A DNA stretch of 64,000 nt from Acidovorax sp. DW039 (GTDB lineage: Bacteria > Pseudomonadota > Gammaproteobacteria > Burkholderiales > Burkholderiaceae_C): NCBI RefSeq assembly GCF_037101375.1, contig NZ_AP029019.1, positions 4,641,001-4,705,000 of the forward strand, in the 5' to 3' direction. The number at the start of each line of letters is the position of its first letter. Position 1 is the first letter of the stretch. The translations under genes and the position numbers were made by a program. Of this stretch, positions 7,760 to 16,374 are shown piece by piece. A model generated the notes under the pieces. The model did no database searches. It was given only the letters and a program-made list of their open reading frames with translations, and was not told where the DNA came from.

Positions 7760-9247
7760 ATGTCGTACCAAGACCTGCGCGACTTCATGGCCCAGCTCGA
7801 AGCCACGGGCGAGCTGCGCCGCGTGGCGGAACCCGTATCGCCCCACCTGGAGATGACCGCGCTGAGCGACCGCGTGCTACGCGCCAACGGCCCGGCGCTG
7901 CTATTCACCCGGCCCACCGGCCACCGCATGCCCGTGCTGACCAACCTGTTTGGCACCCCCGCCCGCGTGGCCCGCGCCATGGGCGTGCCCGACCTGCGTG
8001 GCGTGCGCGCCCTGGGCACCTTGCTCGCCACACTCAAAGAGCCCGAGGCTCCCAAAGGCTTCAAAGACATGCTGGGCATGGGCCAGTTGCTCAAAACCCT
8101 GTGGAACATGGCGCCCCACACCGTGGGCCGCAACGCGCCTTGCCAGCAAGAGGTGTGGGAAGGGCCAGATGTCGACTTGGCCCGCCTGCCCGTGCAACAC
8201 TGCTGGCCCGGCGATGTGGCTCCGCTCATCACCTGGGGCCTCACCATCACGCGCGGGCCACGCAAGGCCCGGCAGAACCTGGGCATCTACCGCCAGCAGG
8301 TGCTCTCGCGCAACCAGGTCATCGTGCGCTGGCTGGCCCACCGCGGCGGCGCGCTGGACTTTGCTGACCACTGCGCCCAGCACCCCGGCCAGCCCTACCC
8401 CGTGGCCGTAGCGCTGGGGGCTGACCCCGCCACATTGCTGGGCGCCGTCACGCCCGTGCCCGACAGCTTGAGCGAATACCAGTTCGCCGGCCTGCTGCGT
8501 GGTACGCGCACCGAAGTCACTGCTGCTTTAGGCGTGCCCCTGCAAGTGCCCGCCACCGCCGAGATCGTGCTCGAAGGCCACATCCAGCCCGACGCCCACC
8601 ACGCCAGCGGCTGGCAACACGCGCTGGAAGGGCCGTATGGCGACCACACCGGCTACTACAACGAATGCGCCGAGTTCCCCGTGCTCACCGTGGACCGCAT
8701 CACGATGCGCCGGGACGCGATCTACCACAGCACCTACACCGGCAAACCGCCCGACGAACCCGCCGTGCTGGGCCTGGCAATGAACGAGCTGTTCATCCCC
8801 CTGCTGCAAAAGCAGTTCCCCGAGATCGTGGACTTTTACCTGCCACCCGAGGGCTGCAGCTATCGCATGGCCGTGGTCAGCATCAAAAAGGCCTACGCAG
8901 GCCACGCGCGCCGCGTGATGATGGGTGTGTGGAGCCACCTGCGCCAGTTCATGTACACCAAGTTCATCGTGGTGGTGGACGATGACGTGGACGTGCGCGA
9001 CTGGAAGGAAGTGATCTGGGCCATCACCACCCGCATGGACCCCGCGCGCGACACGATGATGGTGGAGCACACACCCATCGACTACCTGGACTTCGCCTCG
9101 CCCGTGAGCGGATTGGGCAGCAAGATGGGGATGGATGCGACGAACAAATGGCCGGGGGAGACGCAGCGGGAATGGGGGCGGCCTATGCACATGACGCCGG
9201 AAGCGAACGCGCGGGCTGAGGCGCTGATGCGGGGGCTGGGGCTGTAG
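7760..9247 (+). CDS. ubiD: UbiD family decarboxylase (4-hydroxy-3-polyprenylbenzoate decarboxylase)
   Basis: Removes the carboxyl group of 4-hydroxy-3-polyprenylbenzoate in ubiquinone synthesis, using prenylated FMN. The 495 residues match the family's usual size and start with the typical [17 protein letters not shown]. Further landmarks are the N-terminal [11 protein letters not shown] region, the central cofactor region with EIVLEGHI and [12 protein letters not shown], and a C-terminal region with [15 protein letters not shown] and NKWPGE. All three regions look intact. It is last in the cluster after ubiX. An aromatic-acid decarboxylase of the same family is possible, but size and context favour UbiD. 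Confidence 0.95.
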   Translation: MSYQDLRDFMAQLEATGELRRVAEPVSPHLEMTALSDRVLRANGPALLFTRPTGHRMPVLTNLFGTPARVARAMGVPDLRGVRALGTLLATLKEPEAPKGFKDMLGMGQLLKTLWNMAPHTVGRNAPCQQEVWEGPDVDLARLPVQHCWPGDVAPLITWGLTITRGPRKARQNLGIYRQQVLSRNQVIVRWLAHRGGALDFADHCAQHPGQPYPVAVALGADPATLLGAVTPVPDSLSEYQFAGLLRGTRTEVTAALGVPLQVPATAEIVLEGHIQPDAHHASGWQHALEGPYGDHTGYYNECAEFPVLTVDRITMRRDAIYHSTYTGKPPDEPAVLGLAMNELFIPLLQKQFPEIVDFYLPPEGCSYRMAVVSIKKAYAGHARRVMMGVWSHLRQFMYTKFIVVVDDDVDVRDWKEVIWAITTRMDPARDTMMVEHTPIDYLDFASPVSGLGSKMGMDATNKWPGETQREWGRPMHMTPEANARAEALMRGLGL

Positions 9248-9301
9248 GCGTGTTGCTTGGTGGAGGCGACTTTTTGAGCCCAAGGCCGCTGCTTCGTTCT
9301 T

Positions 9302-9649
9302 CTATGCCGCGAGACCCGCAATTCGCAGAATAGCAACCACAAAAAATGCAATGGCAAGCCCGTAGTACACAGCCTTACCTTTCCAACCCGGATATTGCGC
9401 TTTGTATTTCTCCAATTCATCACCCAAATTTGCAGAACGGCCTTGCACTGGATGGCGCAAGAAAAACATGCCTATCAATGGGAAAGCAGCTAGCACAGCG
9501 GAAAAAACAAGCAATCCCAATCCTGCGGAAAAATTGCCGATGTACAGGGCCACGACACCAGCGATCGCAAATGGGCCAATGGTCAGAGCAAGGAAAATCT
9601 TTGAAATGCGGCTAAGCGAGCGCTTGGGTATTGGCTCCATGGTTGGCAT
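9302..9649 (-). CDS. small hypothetical membrane protein, three TM segments
   Basis: Not recognised. The 115-residue frame encodes three hydrophobic helices (about residues 17-38, 42-63 and 92-112). Between the second and third lies a charged stretch (LGDELEKYKAQYPGW), and the N-terminus is basic, as in inner-membrane proteins. Start may be ATG 9649 or ATG 9640. The region is visibly lower in GC than its neighbours, which suggests either relaxed constraint or acquisition. It stands alone, convergent with ubiD and divergent from the acetyltransferase. The 256 bp between it and 9906 show nothing clear. Confidence 0.6.
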   Translation of the reverse strand: MPTMEPIPKRSLSRISKIFLALTIGPFAIAGVVALYIGNFSAGLGLLVFSAVLAAFPLIGMFFLRHPVQGRSANLGDELEKYKAQYPGWKGKAVYYGLAIAFFVVAILRIAGLAA

Positions 9650-9905
9650 ATGGTTAATTGGCTGGTTTTAGATCTACAAAAATGCCCGCTTATGGCCGAA
9701 TTCTGCCTCACGGAAAACAGTACCCAAGCACTCTAGGAGGAGTCCGTGTAGGCAGGTGCTGAGCGTCCAAAGCAAGATGATTCAATGCAATAGCAGCGAT
9801 GGAAACGCCTTGGCAACGGGCCATTTCCTCATATCCTCTTGAACCCGCACAATCCCGGTGGATCGCGCCCACCGTGGTGTTTGTTTTCTCCATTCCCTTC
9901 CCCCC

Positions 9906-10427
9906 ATGCCGCCCCTTGAAGTCCGCCCCCTGCAAACCGACGACCTGCCTGCACTGATGGCCGTGCAACGCGCTGCCTATGGCGATGGGTTCATGGAAAG
10001 CACCGAGGTCTTTGCCCGCCGTCTGGCCAGCCCCGTGAATTGCTCGCTGGCCCTGCTGCTGGATGGCGCGTTGTGCGCCTACCTGGCGGCCTACCAGTCG
10101 GTGCAGGGCAAGGTGACGCCGCTGCATGGCGACTTTGAGCCCCCCGTGGGCTCCGCGCCCGACACGCTGTACCTGCACGACATGGCCGTGCTGCCCGGCA
10201 TGGCAGGCCAGGGGTTGGCACAGCGGCTGCTGCAGCCCTTGTGGGACCAGGCCACAGCGCAGGGCCTGCGCCACAGCGCGCTGGTGTCGGTGCAAGGCTC
10301 GCAAGGCTATTGGGAGCGGCATGGCTATGCGGTGCAACCGCTGGCCCAGCCGCTGCAGCAGCAAAGGCTGGCCAGCTATGGGGACGGTGCGGTGTACATG
10401 ACAAAGCTCCTTCCGTCACCCAGGTAA
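9906..10427 (+). CDS. GNAT family N-acetyltransferase
   Basis: A 173-residue acetyl-CoA-dependent acyltransferase. The GNAT core is visible: strand 4 (TLYLHDMAVLPG) followed by the acetyl-CoA pyrophosphate loop GMAGQGLAQRLL (a Q/RxxGxG/A-type motif) near residues 98-110, and a late SQGYWERHGY segment typical of the final strands. Start at ATG 9906, where homology begins (PPLEVRPLQTDD); no strong ribosome binding site is visible. The acceptor substrate cannot be predicted. Confidence 0.85.
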   Translation: MPPLEVRPLQTDDLPALMAVQRAAYGDGFMESTEVFARRLASPVNCSLALLLDGALCAYLAAYQSVQGKVTPLHGDFEPPVGSAPDTLYLHDMAVLPGMAGQGLAQRLLQPLWDQATAQGLRHSALVSVQGSQGYWERHGYAVQPLAQPLQQQRLASYGDGAVYMTKLLPSPR

Positions 10428-10445
10428 GCGCACATCCAAGGGGTC

Positions 10446-10522
10446 AGCGCGGCCCGCACATCTCAGCCAAGCGGCTCTGGCCAGGCGTTACGCCGCTGCC
10501 AGGGGTGTGTGGTGAACCGCCC
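10446..10522 (+). repeat. R2 quasi-palindromic repeat, shortened copy
   Basis: Shares the R2 left part (GCGGCYCRCA, then CAGC.AAGCGGCYCTGGCCAGGCG) and the right end TGGTGAACCGC. It lacks about 35 bp of the centre found in the three longer copies. It starts 18 bp after the acetyltransferase stop codon. Confidence 0.6.
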
Positions 10523-10555
10523 TCCGTAAGAACCCTGACACGCCCTGTCGTCATA

Positions 10556-11047
10556 ATGGCCCACATGCCAAACCGCTGGAAACCCAACGTCACCGTGGCC
10601 GCCCTCATCGAGCGCGAGGGGCGCTTTTTGCTGGTGGAAGAAGAGACCACGGACGGTCTCAAGCTCAACAACCCCGCAGGCCATCTGGACCCTGGCGAAT
10701 CGCCTGAGCAAGCCTGTGCCCGCGAGGTGCTCGAGGAAACCGCGCACGACTTTGTGCCCACCGCCCTGATTGGCGTGTACCTCAACCGCTTTACCAAAAC
10801 CCGCACGGGCGATGACCTGACCTACATGCGTTTTGCGTTTGCAGGCTCGCTGGGCACCCACCACCCCTGGCGCAGCCTGGACGAGGGCATCGTCCGCACG
10901 GTGTGGATGACGCCGGACGAGATTCGCGCCTGCCCCGAGCGGCACCGCAGCCCGCTGCTGCTGGCGTGCCTGGAGGATTACCTGGCGGGCCAGCGCTACC
11001 CGCTCACGCTGGTGCACACCGACCCTTCGGTCATCACGCCCCGGTAG
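10556..11047 (+). CDS. nudJ: NUDIX hydrolase, NudJ-like phosphatase
   Basis: A 163-residue NUDIX pyrophosphohydrolase. The Nudix box is complete: GHLDPGE, then seven residues, then REVLEET (G-x5-E-x7-REUxEE). Outside the box it resembles E. coli NudJ, which acts on thiamine pyrophosphate and nucleoside di/triphosphates, at both ends: KPNVTVAALIEREGRFLLVEE at the N-terminus and RSPLLLACLEDYLAGQRYPL at the C-terminus. Start could be ATG 10556 or ATG 10565. In E. coli nudJ neighbours mnmA; here mnmA is 25 kb away. Confidence 0.85.
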   Translation: MAHMPNRWKPNVTVAALIEREGRFLLVEEETTDGLKLNNPAGHLDPGESPEQACAREVLEETAHDFVPTALIGVYLNRFTKTRTGDDLTYMRFAFAGSLGTHHPWRSLDEGIVRTVWMTPDEIRACPERHRSPLLLACLEDYLAGQRYPLTLVHTDPSVITPR

Positions 11048-11072
11048 GCATTGACCGGCGTGTGATGGACAT

Positions 11073-11100
11073 GCCGGGGGCCTTGCGCAAGGCCCCCGGC
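11073..11100. terminator. strong hairpin between convergent genes
   Basis: A perfect 12-bp stem (GCCGGGGGCCTT and its complement) with a GCGC loop, between the stop codons of the NUDIX gene (+) and the Bug gene (-). There is no long T run on either side, so it is either a weak bidirectional terminator or a transcript-end stabiliser. Confidence 0.55.
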
Positions 11101-11109
11101 AAAGGCCGC

Positions 11110-12084
11110 TCAGTCCATCGAGATCTTGCGCTCCTTGATGGTGGCGGCCCACTGCGCAGACTCTTTCTTCATGAAGGCGGCCAGCTCCGCCCGCGTGGTG
11201 GGCTGGGGCGTGAGGCCGTGCTTGTTCAGCGCCTCTTTTACGCCCGCGTCGTTAAGCACCTTTACGATCTCCTGGTTCCAGCGCTCCAGCACGGCGGGCG
11301 GCGTCTTGCCGGGTGCGACAAAGGCGTACCAGTTGAGCGCTTCAAACCCGGGGTAGCCCGCCTCAGCCACGGTGGGGATGTTGGGCATGTACGAGGGCCG
11401 GGTGAGGCCCGTGGTGGCCAGCGGGATCAGCTTGCCCGCCTCGATATGCGGCAGCGCCGTGGGGGGCGCGGCAAAGTACGAGGTGACACGCTCGCCCAGC
11501 AAGTCCTGCAAAGCAGGTGCTCCACCTTTGTAGGGCACATGGGTCATGTCGATGCCTGCGCGCTGGTTGAACAACTCGCCCGCCAGGTGCGATGCGGAGC
11601 CCGCGCCAGTGGAGGCAAAGTCCACGCTGCCGGGCTTCTTTTTGGACAGCTGCACAAACTCGGCCAGCGTCTTCACCCCCGCGCCCTTGTGCACCACCAG
11701 CACGTTCGGAAAGTTCACCCCGCCAGAGACGGGGGCGAGATCCTTGAAGGGGTCATAGGGCAGCTTCATCAGGTGCGGCGCAATAGTCAGCGGGCCCACT
11801 GACCCCAGCAGCAGCACCGAGCCATCGGGCGCGGCACCGGCCACAAACTGGTGCGCGATGTTGCCACCTGCACCGCCCTTGTTGTCCACCACCACCGACT
11901 GGCCAATGTTCTCGCCCAGCTTCTTGGCAATCAGCCGCGCCGCCGCATCGGCCGCGCCACCGGCGGCAAAGCCCACGACCAGCGTGACGGGCTTTTTGGG
12001 CGGAAAGTCTTGCGCCGCAGCGCCAAAGGCCCAAGGGGCCGTTACCAGCGCCAGGGCGCAGTGCAGCAGGGTGCGTTTTTTCAT
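11110..12084 (-). CDS. Bug/TctC family periplasmic tricarboxylate-type receptor (tcu cluster)
   Basis: A 324-residue periplasmic substrate-binding protein of the Bug (TctC) family, the receptor part of tripartite tricarboxylate transporters. The signal peptide starts MKKRTLLHCALALVTAPW and cleaves after AAAQ. The mature protein begins PPKKPVTLVVGFAAGGAADAAAR, the first ligand-binding loop; the second loop (VVVDNKGGAGGNIAH), GSVLLLG and HVPYKGGAPA are all present. The start is at ATG 12084 with GGAG upstream; the longer frame reads into the R2 repeat. It lies downstream of tcuB and so may deliver citrate- or tricarballylate-like acids. No TctA/TctB membrane subunit is in the window. Confidence 0.92.
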   Translation of the reverse strand: MKKRTLLHCALALVTAPWAFGAAAQDFPPKKPVTLVVGFAAGGAADAAARLIAKKLGENIGQSVVVDNKGGAGGNIAHQFVAGAAPDGSVLLLGSVGPLTIAPHLMKLPYDPFKDLAPVSGGVNFPNVLVVHKGAGVKTLAEFVQLSKKKPGSVDFASTGAGSASHLAGELFNQRAGIDMTHVPYKGGAPALQDLLGERVTSYFAAPPTALPHIEAGKLIPLATTGLTRPSYMPNIPTVAEAGYPGFEALNWYAFVAPGKTPPAVLERWNQEIVKVLNDAGVKEALNKHGLTPQPTTRAELAAFMKKESAQWAATIKERKISMD

Positions 12085-12132
12085 CGGGGTCTCCTTCATC
12101 GTGGATGGTTTTCTGGAACGGGTCGTGGGCTC

Positions 12133-12243
12133 AGAGCGACTCACAAAACTCAGCGAAGCGGCCCTGGCCAGGCGTTTCGCCCGCAGGCAGTAGCACTACG
12201 ACAAGGCGAGACAACGGCGCCAGGGGAGTTTTTGAGTCGCTCT
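12133..12243 (-). repeat. R2 quasi-palindromic repeat between tcuB and the Bug gene
   Basis: A 111-bp element with near-perfect terminal inverted repeats (AGAGCGACTCACAAAACTC at the left, GAGTTTTTGAGTCGCTCT at the right). Its right end overlaps the tcuB stop codon by one base. If transcribed it would fold into a long hairpin in the tcuB-Bug intercistronic region. Confidence 0.75.
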
Positions 12244-13424
12244 CAGTCTGCGCCTAAACCAATGGGGTTGGGCTGGCGCTTCTCTACCGCGTGGCGCAGC
12301 AGCGACGCGGTGCGGAAGATGCCGTGCGCAAACTTGCCGTAGGGCAGCGTGGCAAACAGCGCCATCACTGCGCCCAGGTGCAGGCACAGCAGCAGCGGCA
12401 GGCCTGCGGTGCCGCGTGCTGCCCACAGGGCCAGGCCGCTGGTGGCGGTGAGGAACAGCAGCGCAATGAAGGCGCGGTCCATGGGCTTTTGCGCGGCATC
12501 GCCGTGCTGTGGGTGGCGGCGCAGGTTCAGCCGCCACAGGCCTGCGGTGCCCAGCGCCAGGCTGATGCCGCCCACGCCGCCCAGCAGCTTGGGCACACTG
12601 GGCAGGTCATACGGGGCAGGCAGGCCCAGCAGGTAGTGGTACAGCGTGGCCACGCTGGTGGCTGCAAAGCACAACATGAAGCCATAGAACGTGAGGTGGT
12701 GCATGCGCCTGCGCGAGAGGGTGTAGGCATCGTCCTCGTTGTGGCAGCCCTCGCCGTGGCCGCCGTCCAGGTACTTGAGGCGCAGCACCGCATCGGTAGC
12801 CTCGGCCGTGGCGGGCGCACTCAGCGGCGCGCCGCTGGTGGCGGGCGTCACATCGCGCCAGAAGCGGCGCACGCCCAGGCCCAGGGCCAGCACGGCAAAC
12901 AGGAACACGGGCGCAAACAAACCCACCAGCAGGTTGTGCGGAAAGATGCCGTAGAAGCCGCCCACCGGTGCTGTCCACAGCGCCGCCAGCCCCTGCCCAT
13001 GCAGCCCCACCGCCAGCAGCAGGAACAGCGTGAGCCCCGCCACCAGGGCCAGCGCCAGGGTCAGGCCGTTGCGCTGGTAGAGCTGGCCCAGCGCGGGCGG
13101 CCAGGCGTAGTCGGCATAGGTTTGCCCGCGCACCTGGGCCATGGCCTGCGGAATGTTCACCGCAAACTCGTGCGGCGGCGCGTACTGGCACGCATGCAGG
13201 CAGGCGCCGCAGTTGTGGCACAGGTTGGCGATGAAGTGGATGTCGGCCTTGGCAAACTCCAGCCGCCGCGTCATGGCCGGGAAGACGGCGCAAAAGCCCT
13301 CGCAGTAGCGGCAGGCGTTGCAGATCTGCAGCTGGCGGGCCACTTCAGACTCGGGGGCCGACAGCACGATGTCGCCGTTGGCCAGCGCCTTGGCGTCGCG
13401 GGTCAGGGCTTCAAGCGCTTGCAT
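12243..13424 (-). CDS. tcuB: TcuB, tricarballylate utilisation iron-sulfur/membrane protein
   Basis: Re-oxidises the flavin of tricarballylate dehydrogenase TcuA by passing electrons to the membrane. The 393-residue protein has two N-terminal 4Fe-4S motifs (Cys35/38/41/45 in [11 protein letters not shown] and Cys69/72/75/79 in [11 protein letters not shown]). A membrane domain follows with several helices (from about residue 115), with histidines likely to bind haem. Its ATG lies inside the 3' end of tcuA (14-bp overlap) and its AGGAG is also within tcuA, so the two are translationally coupled. Length and order match the family well. Confidence 0.93.
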   Translation of the reverse strand: MQALEALTRDAKALANGDIVLSAPESEVARQLQICNACRYCEGFCAVFPAMTRRLEFAKADIHFIANLCHNCGACLHACQYAPPHEFAVNIPQAMAQVRGQTYADYAWPPALGQLYQRNGLTLALALVAGLTLFLLLAVGLHGQGLAALWTAPVGGFYGIFPHNLLVGLFAPVFLFAVLALGLGVRRFWRDVTPATSGAPLSAPATAEATDAVLRLKYLDGGHGEGCHNEDDAYTLSRRRMHHLTFYGFMLCFAATSVATLYHYLLGLPAPYDLPSVPKLLGGVGGISLALGTAGLWRLNLRRHPQHGDAAQKPMDRAFIALLFLTATSGLALWAARGTAGLPLLLCLHLGAVMALFATLPYGKFAHGIFRTASLLRHAVEKRQPNPIGLGAD

Positions 13425-14910
13425 GGTTTACTCCTGTTTTTGTAGCTGCTTGCGCTTGCTGACTTTGCGCTAGAGCCTTATTTTTATTCAAAGCCGCTTG
13501 CGCCGCCTGCGTACCCGCAATGCGGCCAAACGCGGTGCCAATGCTCATGCCCACACCGGCGGTGTAGCCCTTGCCCAGCACGTTGCCCGCCATCATTTCG
13601 CCCGCCACAAACAGGTTGGGGCTGGGCTGGCCGCCAAAGTGCACGGCCGTGGTCTCGTCCGTGCGCAGGCCCAGGTAGGTGAAGGTGACGCCGGGCTTGA
13701 GCGCGTAGCCGTAGAACGGCCCGGTATCAATGGGCCGGGCCCAGTGCGTCTTGGCGGGCGTGATGCCTTCGGTGTGGCAATCGTCCAGCGCGGTGTGGTC
13801 AAACTGGCCCACACGGCACGCTGCGTTGTAGCCGTTGAGCGTGCGCATGAAGGTGTCCGCCGGCAGGCCCAGCTTCTGGCCCAGCTCGGCCAGTGTGTCG
13901 GCCTTCACGCCCGGAAACACCGGCGGCATGAAGCGGCCAATGGCCTTGCTATCGATGATCGAATAGCCAATCTGCCCCGGCTGCTGCGCCACCAGGCGGC
14001 CCCAGATGGCGTAGCGCTTGGGCCAGAAGTCCTCGCCCTCGTCGTAGAAACGTTCGCCGTTGCGGTTGACCACCACGCCCAGCGAAACGCAGTCGATGCG
14101 GGTGCAGATGCCGCCGTCGTACAGCGGCGCGCGTGCATCAATCGCCACCATGTGGGCTTGCGTGGGGTCGCCAATGCGGTCGGCGCCGTGGTCGTCCAGC
14201 AGGTGTTTGAGCAGCACGCCTTTGTTGTAGGCGGTGCCGCGGATCAGGAAGTTGTCTGCAGGCCACTCGCCGCGCTCGTTCTGGCCCCAGGCTTCGCGTA
14301 GCCATTCGCGGTTGGATTCAAAGCCGCCTGCGGCCAGCACGCAGCTTTTGGCGGTGATGCGTTCGCTGCGGCCGTTGGTGGTGCAGTGCGCGGCCACAAA
14401 GCGGCCGTTCTCCACTTCGATGCGGTCTACCGGCGATTCGTAGCGCACCTGCACGCCCAGCCGTTCAGCGCTGCGGAAGTAGGCATTGACCAGCGCCTTG
14501 CCGCCGCCCATGAAAAACGCATTGGTGCGCGCCGTGTGCAGCGCCCCCGCCAGCGAGGGCTGGAAGTGCACGCCGTGGCTGCGCATCCAGTCCCGGCAGG
14601 TGCCGGACTCGCGGATCACCAGCCGCGCCAGGTGCTCGTTGGTGAGCCCCCCGGTCACCTTGAGCAGGTCCTGCCAGAACTCTTCTTCGGGGTAGGCATC
14701 GACCAGCACGTCCTGCGGTGCATCGTGCATGCAGCGCAGGTTGCGGGTGTGGGCGGAGTTGCCGCCGCGCCAGGCCCGGGGTGCAGCCTCCAGCAGCAGC
14801 ACGCTGGCACCGGCCTCGCGGGCCATCAGCGCAGCGCACAGGGCAGCGTTGCCGCCGCCGATGACCAGCACATCCACGGGGGCGCGGGAATCCGGGCGGT
14901 CAGTAGGCAT
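13411..14910 (-). CDS. tcuA: TcuA, FAD-dependent tricarballylate dehydrogenase
   Basis: Oxidises tricarballylate to cis-aconitate with FAD. The 499-residue protein opens with a Rossmann dinucleotide motif ([15 protein letters not shown] followed by [15 protein letters not shown]) and has the fumarate-reductase-type catalytic domain with a C-terminal FAD segment ([31 protein letters not shown]). ATG 14910 is chosen over a GTG at 14937 because GGAG precedes it by six bases. The last ~20 residues (from about [19 protein letters not shown]) are encoded by an R1 repeat and are not expected to be part of the enzyme fold. Confidence 0.92.
   Translation of the reverse strand: MPTDRPDSRAPVDVLVIGGGNAALCAALMAREAGASVLLLEAAPRAWRGGNSAHTRNLRCMHDAPQDVLVDAYPEEEFWQDLLKVTGGLTNEHLARLVIRESGTCRDWMRSHGVHFQPSLAGALHTARTNAFFMGGGKALVNAYFRSAERLGVQVRYESPVDRIEVENGRFVAAHCTTNGRSERITAKSCVLAAGGFESNREWLREAWGQNERGEWPADNFLIRGTAYNKGVLLKHLLDDHGADRIGDPTQAHMVAIDARAPLYDGGICTRIDCVSLGVVVNRNGERFYDEGEDFWPKRYAIWGRLVAQQPGQIGYSIIDSKAIGRFMPPVFPGVKADTLAELGQKLGLPADTFMRTLNGYNAACRVGQFDHTALDDCHTEGITPAKTHWARPIDTGPFYGYALKPGVTFTYLGLRTDETTAVHFGGQPSPNLFVAGEMMAGNVLGKGYTAGVGMSIGTAFGRIAGTQAAQAALNKNKALAQSQQAQAATKTGVNHASA
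13441..13491 (-). repeat. R1 dispersed repeat, copy 3, inside the tcuA 3' end
   Basis: R1 core (TAGCTGCTTGCGCTTG, then TTGCGCTAGAGCC and an A/T-rich tail) lies within the tcuA reading frame and supplies most of its C-terminal tail. Other copies are intergenic. Confidence 0.75.
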
Positions 14911-15119
14911 GGCGCGCTCCGGCAAGGGGCAAGGCACCTGCCGTGCAACGGCACCAGGGCAGGACGCGCGAATGCGCAGGGGACGAACGCGTCAGCCAGG
15001 GACGCAGGGCGCGGGCAATCATGGGGGATGTCTCCAGGGGTCTTCGCGGGGATGCGCCACTGTAGAAAGCCCCGCCCGCCTTGGGCAGGCCTGTGGGCCT
15101 ATGGGGGTATCACATATGC

Positions 15120-15141
15120 AGATGGCCTGCAGGTGCCATCT
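15120..15141. promoter_or_regulatory. LysR-type operator candidate between tcuR and tcuA
   Basis: A perfect 7-bp inverted repeat, AGATGGC-N8-GCCATCT, lies in the 259-bp gap between tcuR and tcuA. Its geometry (dyad about 22 bp, T-N11-A-like) suits a LysR regulator. TcuR, encoded next door, is the obvious candidate, with tcuAB as target. No other strong dyad was noticed in the gap. Confidence 0.5.
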
Positions 15142-15169
15142 CGGCCCACTTCAGTCCACCTCAGCCCAT

Positions 15170-16180
15170 CTATAGGGCTTCAGGGGCCTCGGGTGTCTCT
15201 GGCTCGGTCGTCTCCGCCAGCCATGCGGTGCCGGGCCAGAGCCCTTCATCCACCAGCGTGCGCGCGGTGTCGCGCAGCACCACGCGGGTGGCCAGAGCGG
15301 CGGGCGAGAGTTCTTCGTCGCCCAGGCTGCACAGCAGGTTGACGCGCCGGGCGGGCGCATCGGCCAGGCGCGCCCACTGAAAGCGCGCAGGCGCATCCGG
15401 GTAGCGCCCCATGGCCGCCCAGGGCTGAACGGTGGAGCCCAGCCCGGCATCCACCGCCGCCATCACCATGGCCAGCGAGTCCACTTCCATCACCACATGC
15501 GGGTCCACCCGGGCGCGGGCAAAGGCGGTGTCCAGCGTGCTGCGCAGGCCGTGCGGGCCCGTGGGCAGAATCAGCGGCTCCTCGCCCAGGTCCGCCACGG
15601 CCACGCTGGCGGGCAACTGGCGGGGGGCACGGGCGGAACCGCTGTCACCCCGGGCGCAGATGAGGAAAAGGTCTTCTTCCAGCAGGGGCAGGATTTCCCA
15701 GCCCCGCCCGCCCCCGGCCTGCCGCGCCTGGTGCAGGCGGCTGTCAAACAGCACGGCCAGGTCCAGCTGGCGGGCGTTGAGCATGGCGGTGAGGTGGCCC
15801 GACATGCTCTCGACCATGTGCAGCCGCACATCGGGGTAGCGGGCGCGCATGGCCCGCATCAGGGGCAAGCCGAGAACGGCCGAGGTGGTTGGTGCCAGCC
15901 CCACGGTGACGGAACCCGAAAGCCGCGCCTGCTGCGCCGCCCGCACTGCCTGCTGCGCATGCCGCAGCGTGAGTTGCGCCTCGCGGAAAAAGGCCACGCC
16001 CGCCTCGGTCGGCGTCACGCCCTGCGGGGTGCGGTGCAACAACCGGGTGGACAGCTCGCTCTCCAGCCGCGTGATCTGCTGGCTCAGGGCCGACTGCACC
16101 ACGTCCAGGTCCAGCGCCGCCCGGCTGATGGAGCCGCGCTCCACCACCCGCACAAAGTAACGCAGCTGCCGCAGTTCCAT
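15170..16180 (-). CDS. tcuR: TcuR-like LysR family transcriptional regulator
   Basis: A 336-residue LysR-type regulator, expected to activate tcuAB when tricarballylate or a related acid is present. The N-terminal winged helix-turn-helix begins MELRQLRYFVRVVERGSISR and includes DVVQSALSQQITRLE. The effector domain starts near residue 90 (GSVTVGLAPTTSAVLGLPLM). The start is set at ATG 16180, which has a purine-rich GAGGGAGAGG upstream; the frame extends 40 codons further without homology. It lies upstream of tcuA on the same strand. Naming rests on sequence resemblance and position. Confidence 0.82.
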   Translation of the reverse strand: MELRQLRYFVRVVERGSISRAALDLDVVQSALSQQITRLESELSTRLLHRTPQGVTPTEAGVAFFREAQLTLRHAQQAVRAAQQARLSGSVTVGLAPTTSAVLGLPLMRAMRARYPDVRLHMVESMSGHLTAMLNARQLDLAVLFDSRLHQARQAGGGRGWEILPLLEEDLFLICARGDSGSARAPRQLPASVAVADLGEEPLILPTGPHGLRSTLDTAFARARVDPHVVMEVDSLAMVMAAVDAGLGSTVQPWAAMGRYPDAPARFQWARLADAPARRVNLLCSLGDEELSPAALATRVVLRDTARTLVDEGLWPGTAWLAETTEPETPEAPEAL

Positions 16181-16267
16181 GAAAAATGCCTCTCCCTCGC
16201 GCTGGCCATCCAGCAAAGTGATGGGGTGGATGTTCGCATACCCTGTGTGGCGCGCACAGGGGGCAAT

Positions 16268-16326
16268 GAGCAAAAACAGGCGGTAGCGCCCAATGGACAA
16301 GCGCAGGCAGCTATATTTTCAGGAGC
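16268..16326 (+). repeat. R1 dispersed intergenic repeat, copy 4
   Basis: A diverged copy (GTAGCGCCCAATGGACAAGC, then GCAGGCAGCTAT and a T-rich tail) in the gap between the downstream end of a Bug gene and the upstream side of tcuR. The remainder of the gap holds no clear promoter. Confidence 0.65.
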
Positions 16327-16374
16327 ATCCAGAGAACGTCAGGCCTCTCTTCTGCCGTGCCAAAAGCTCACACA

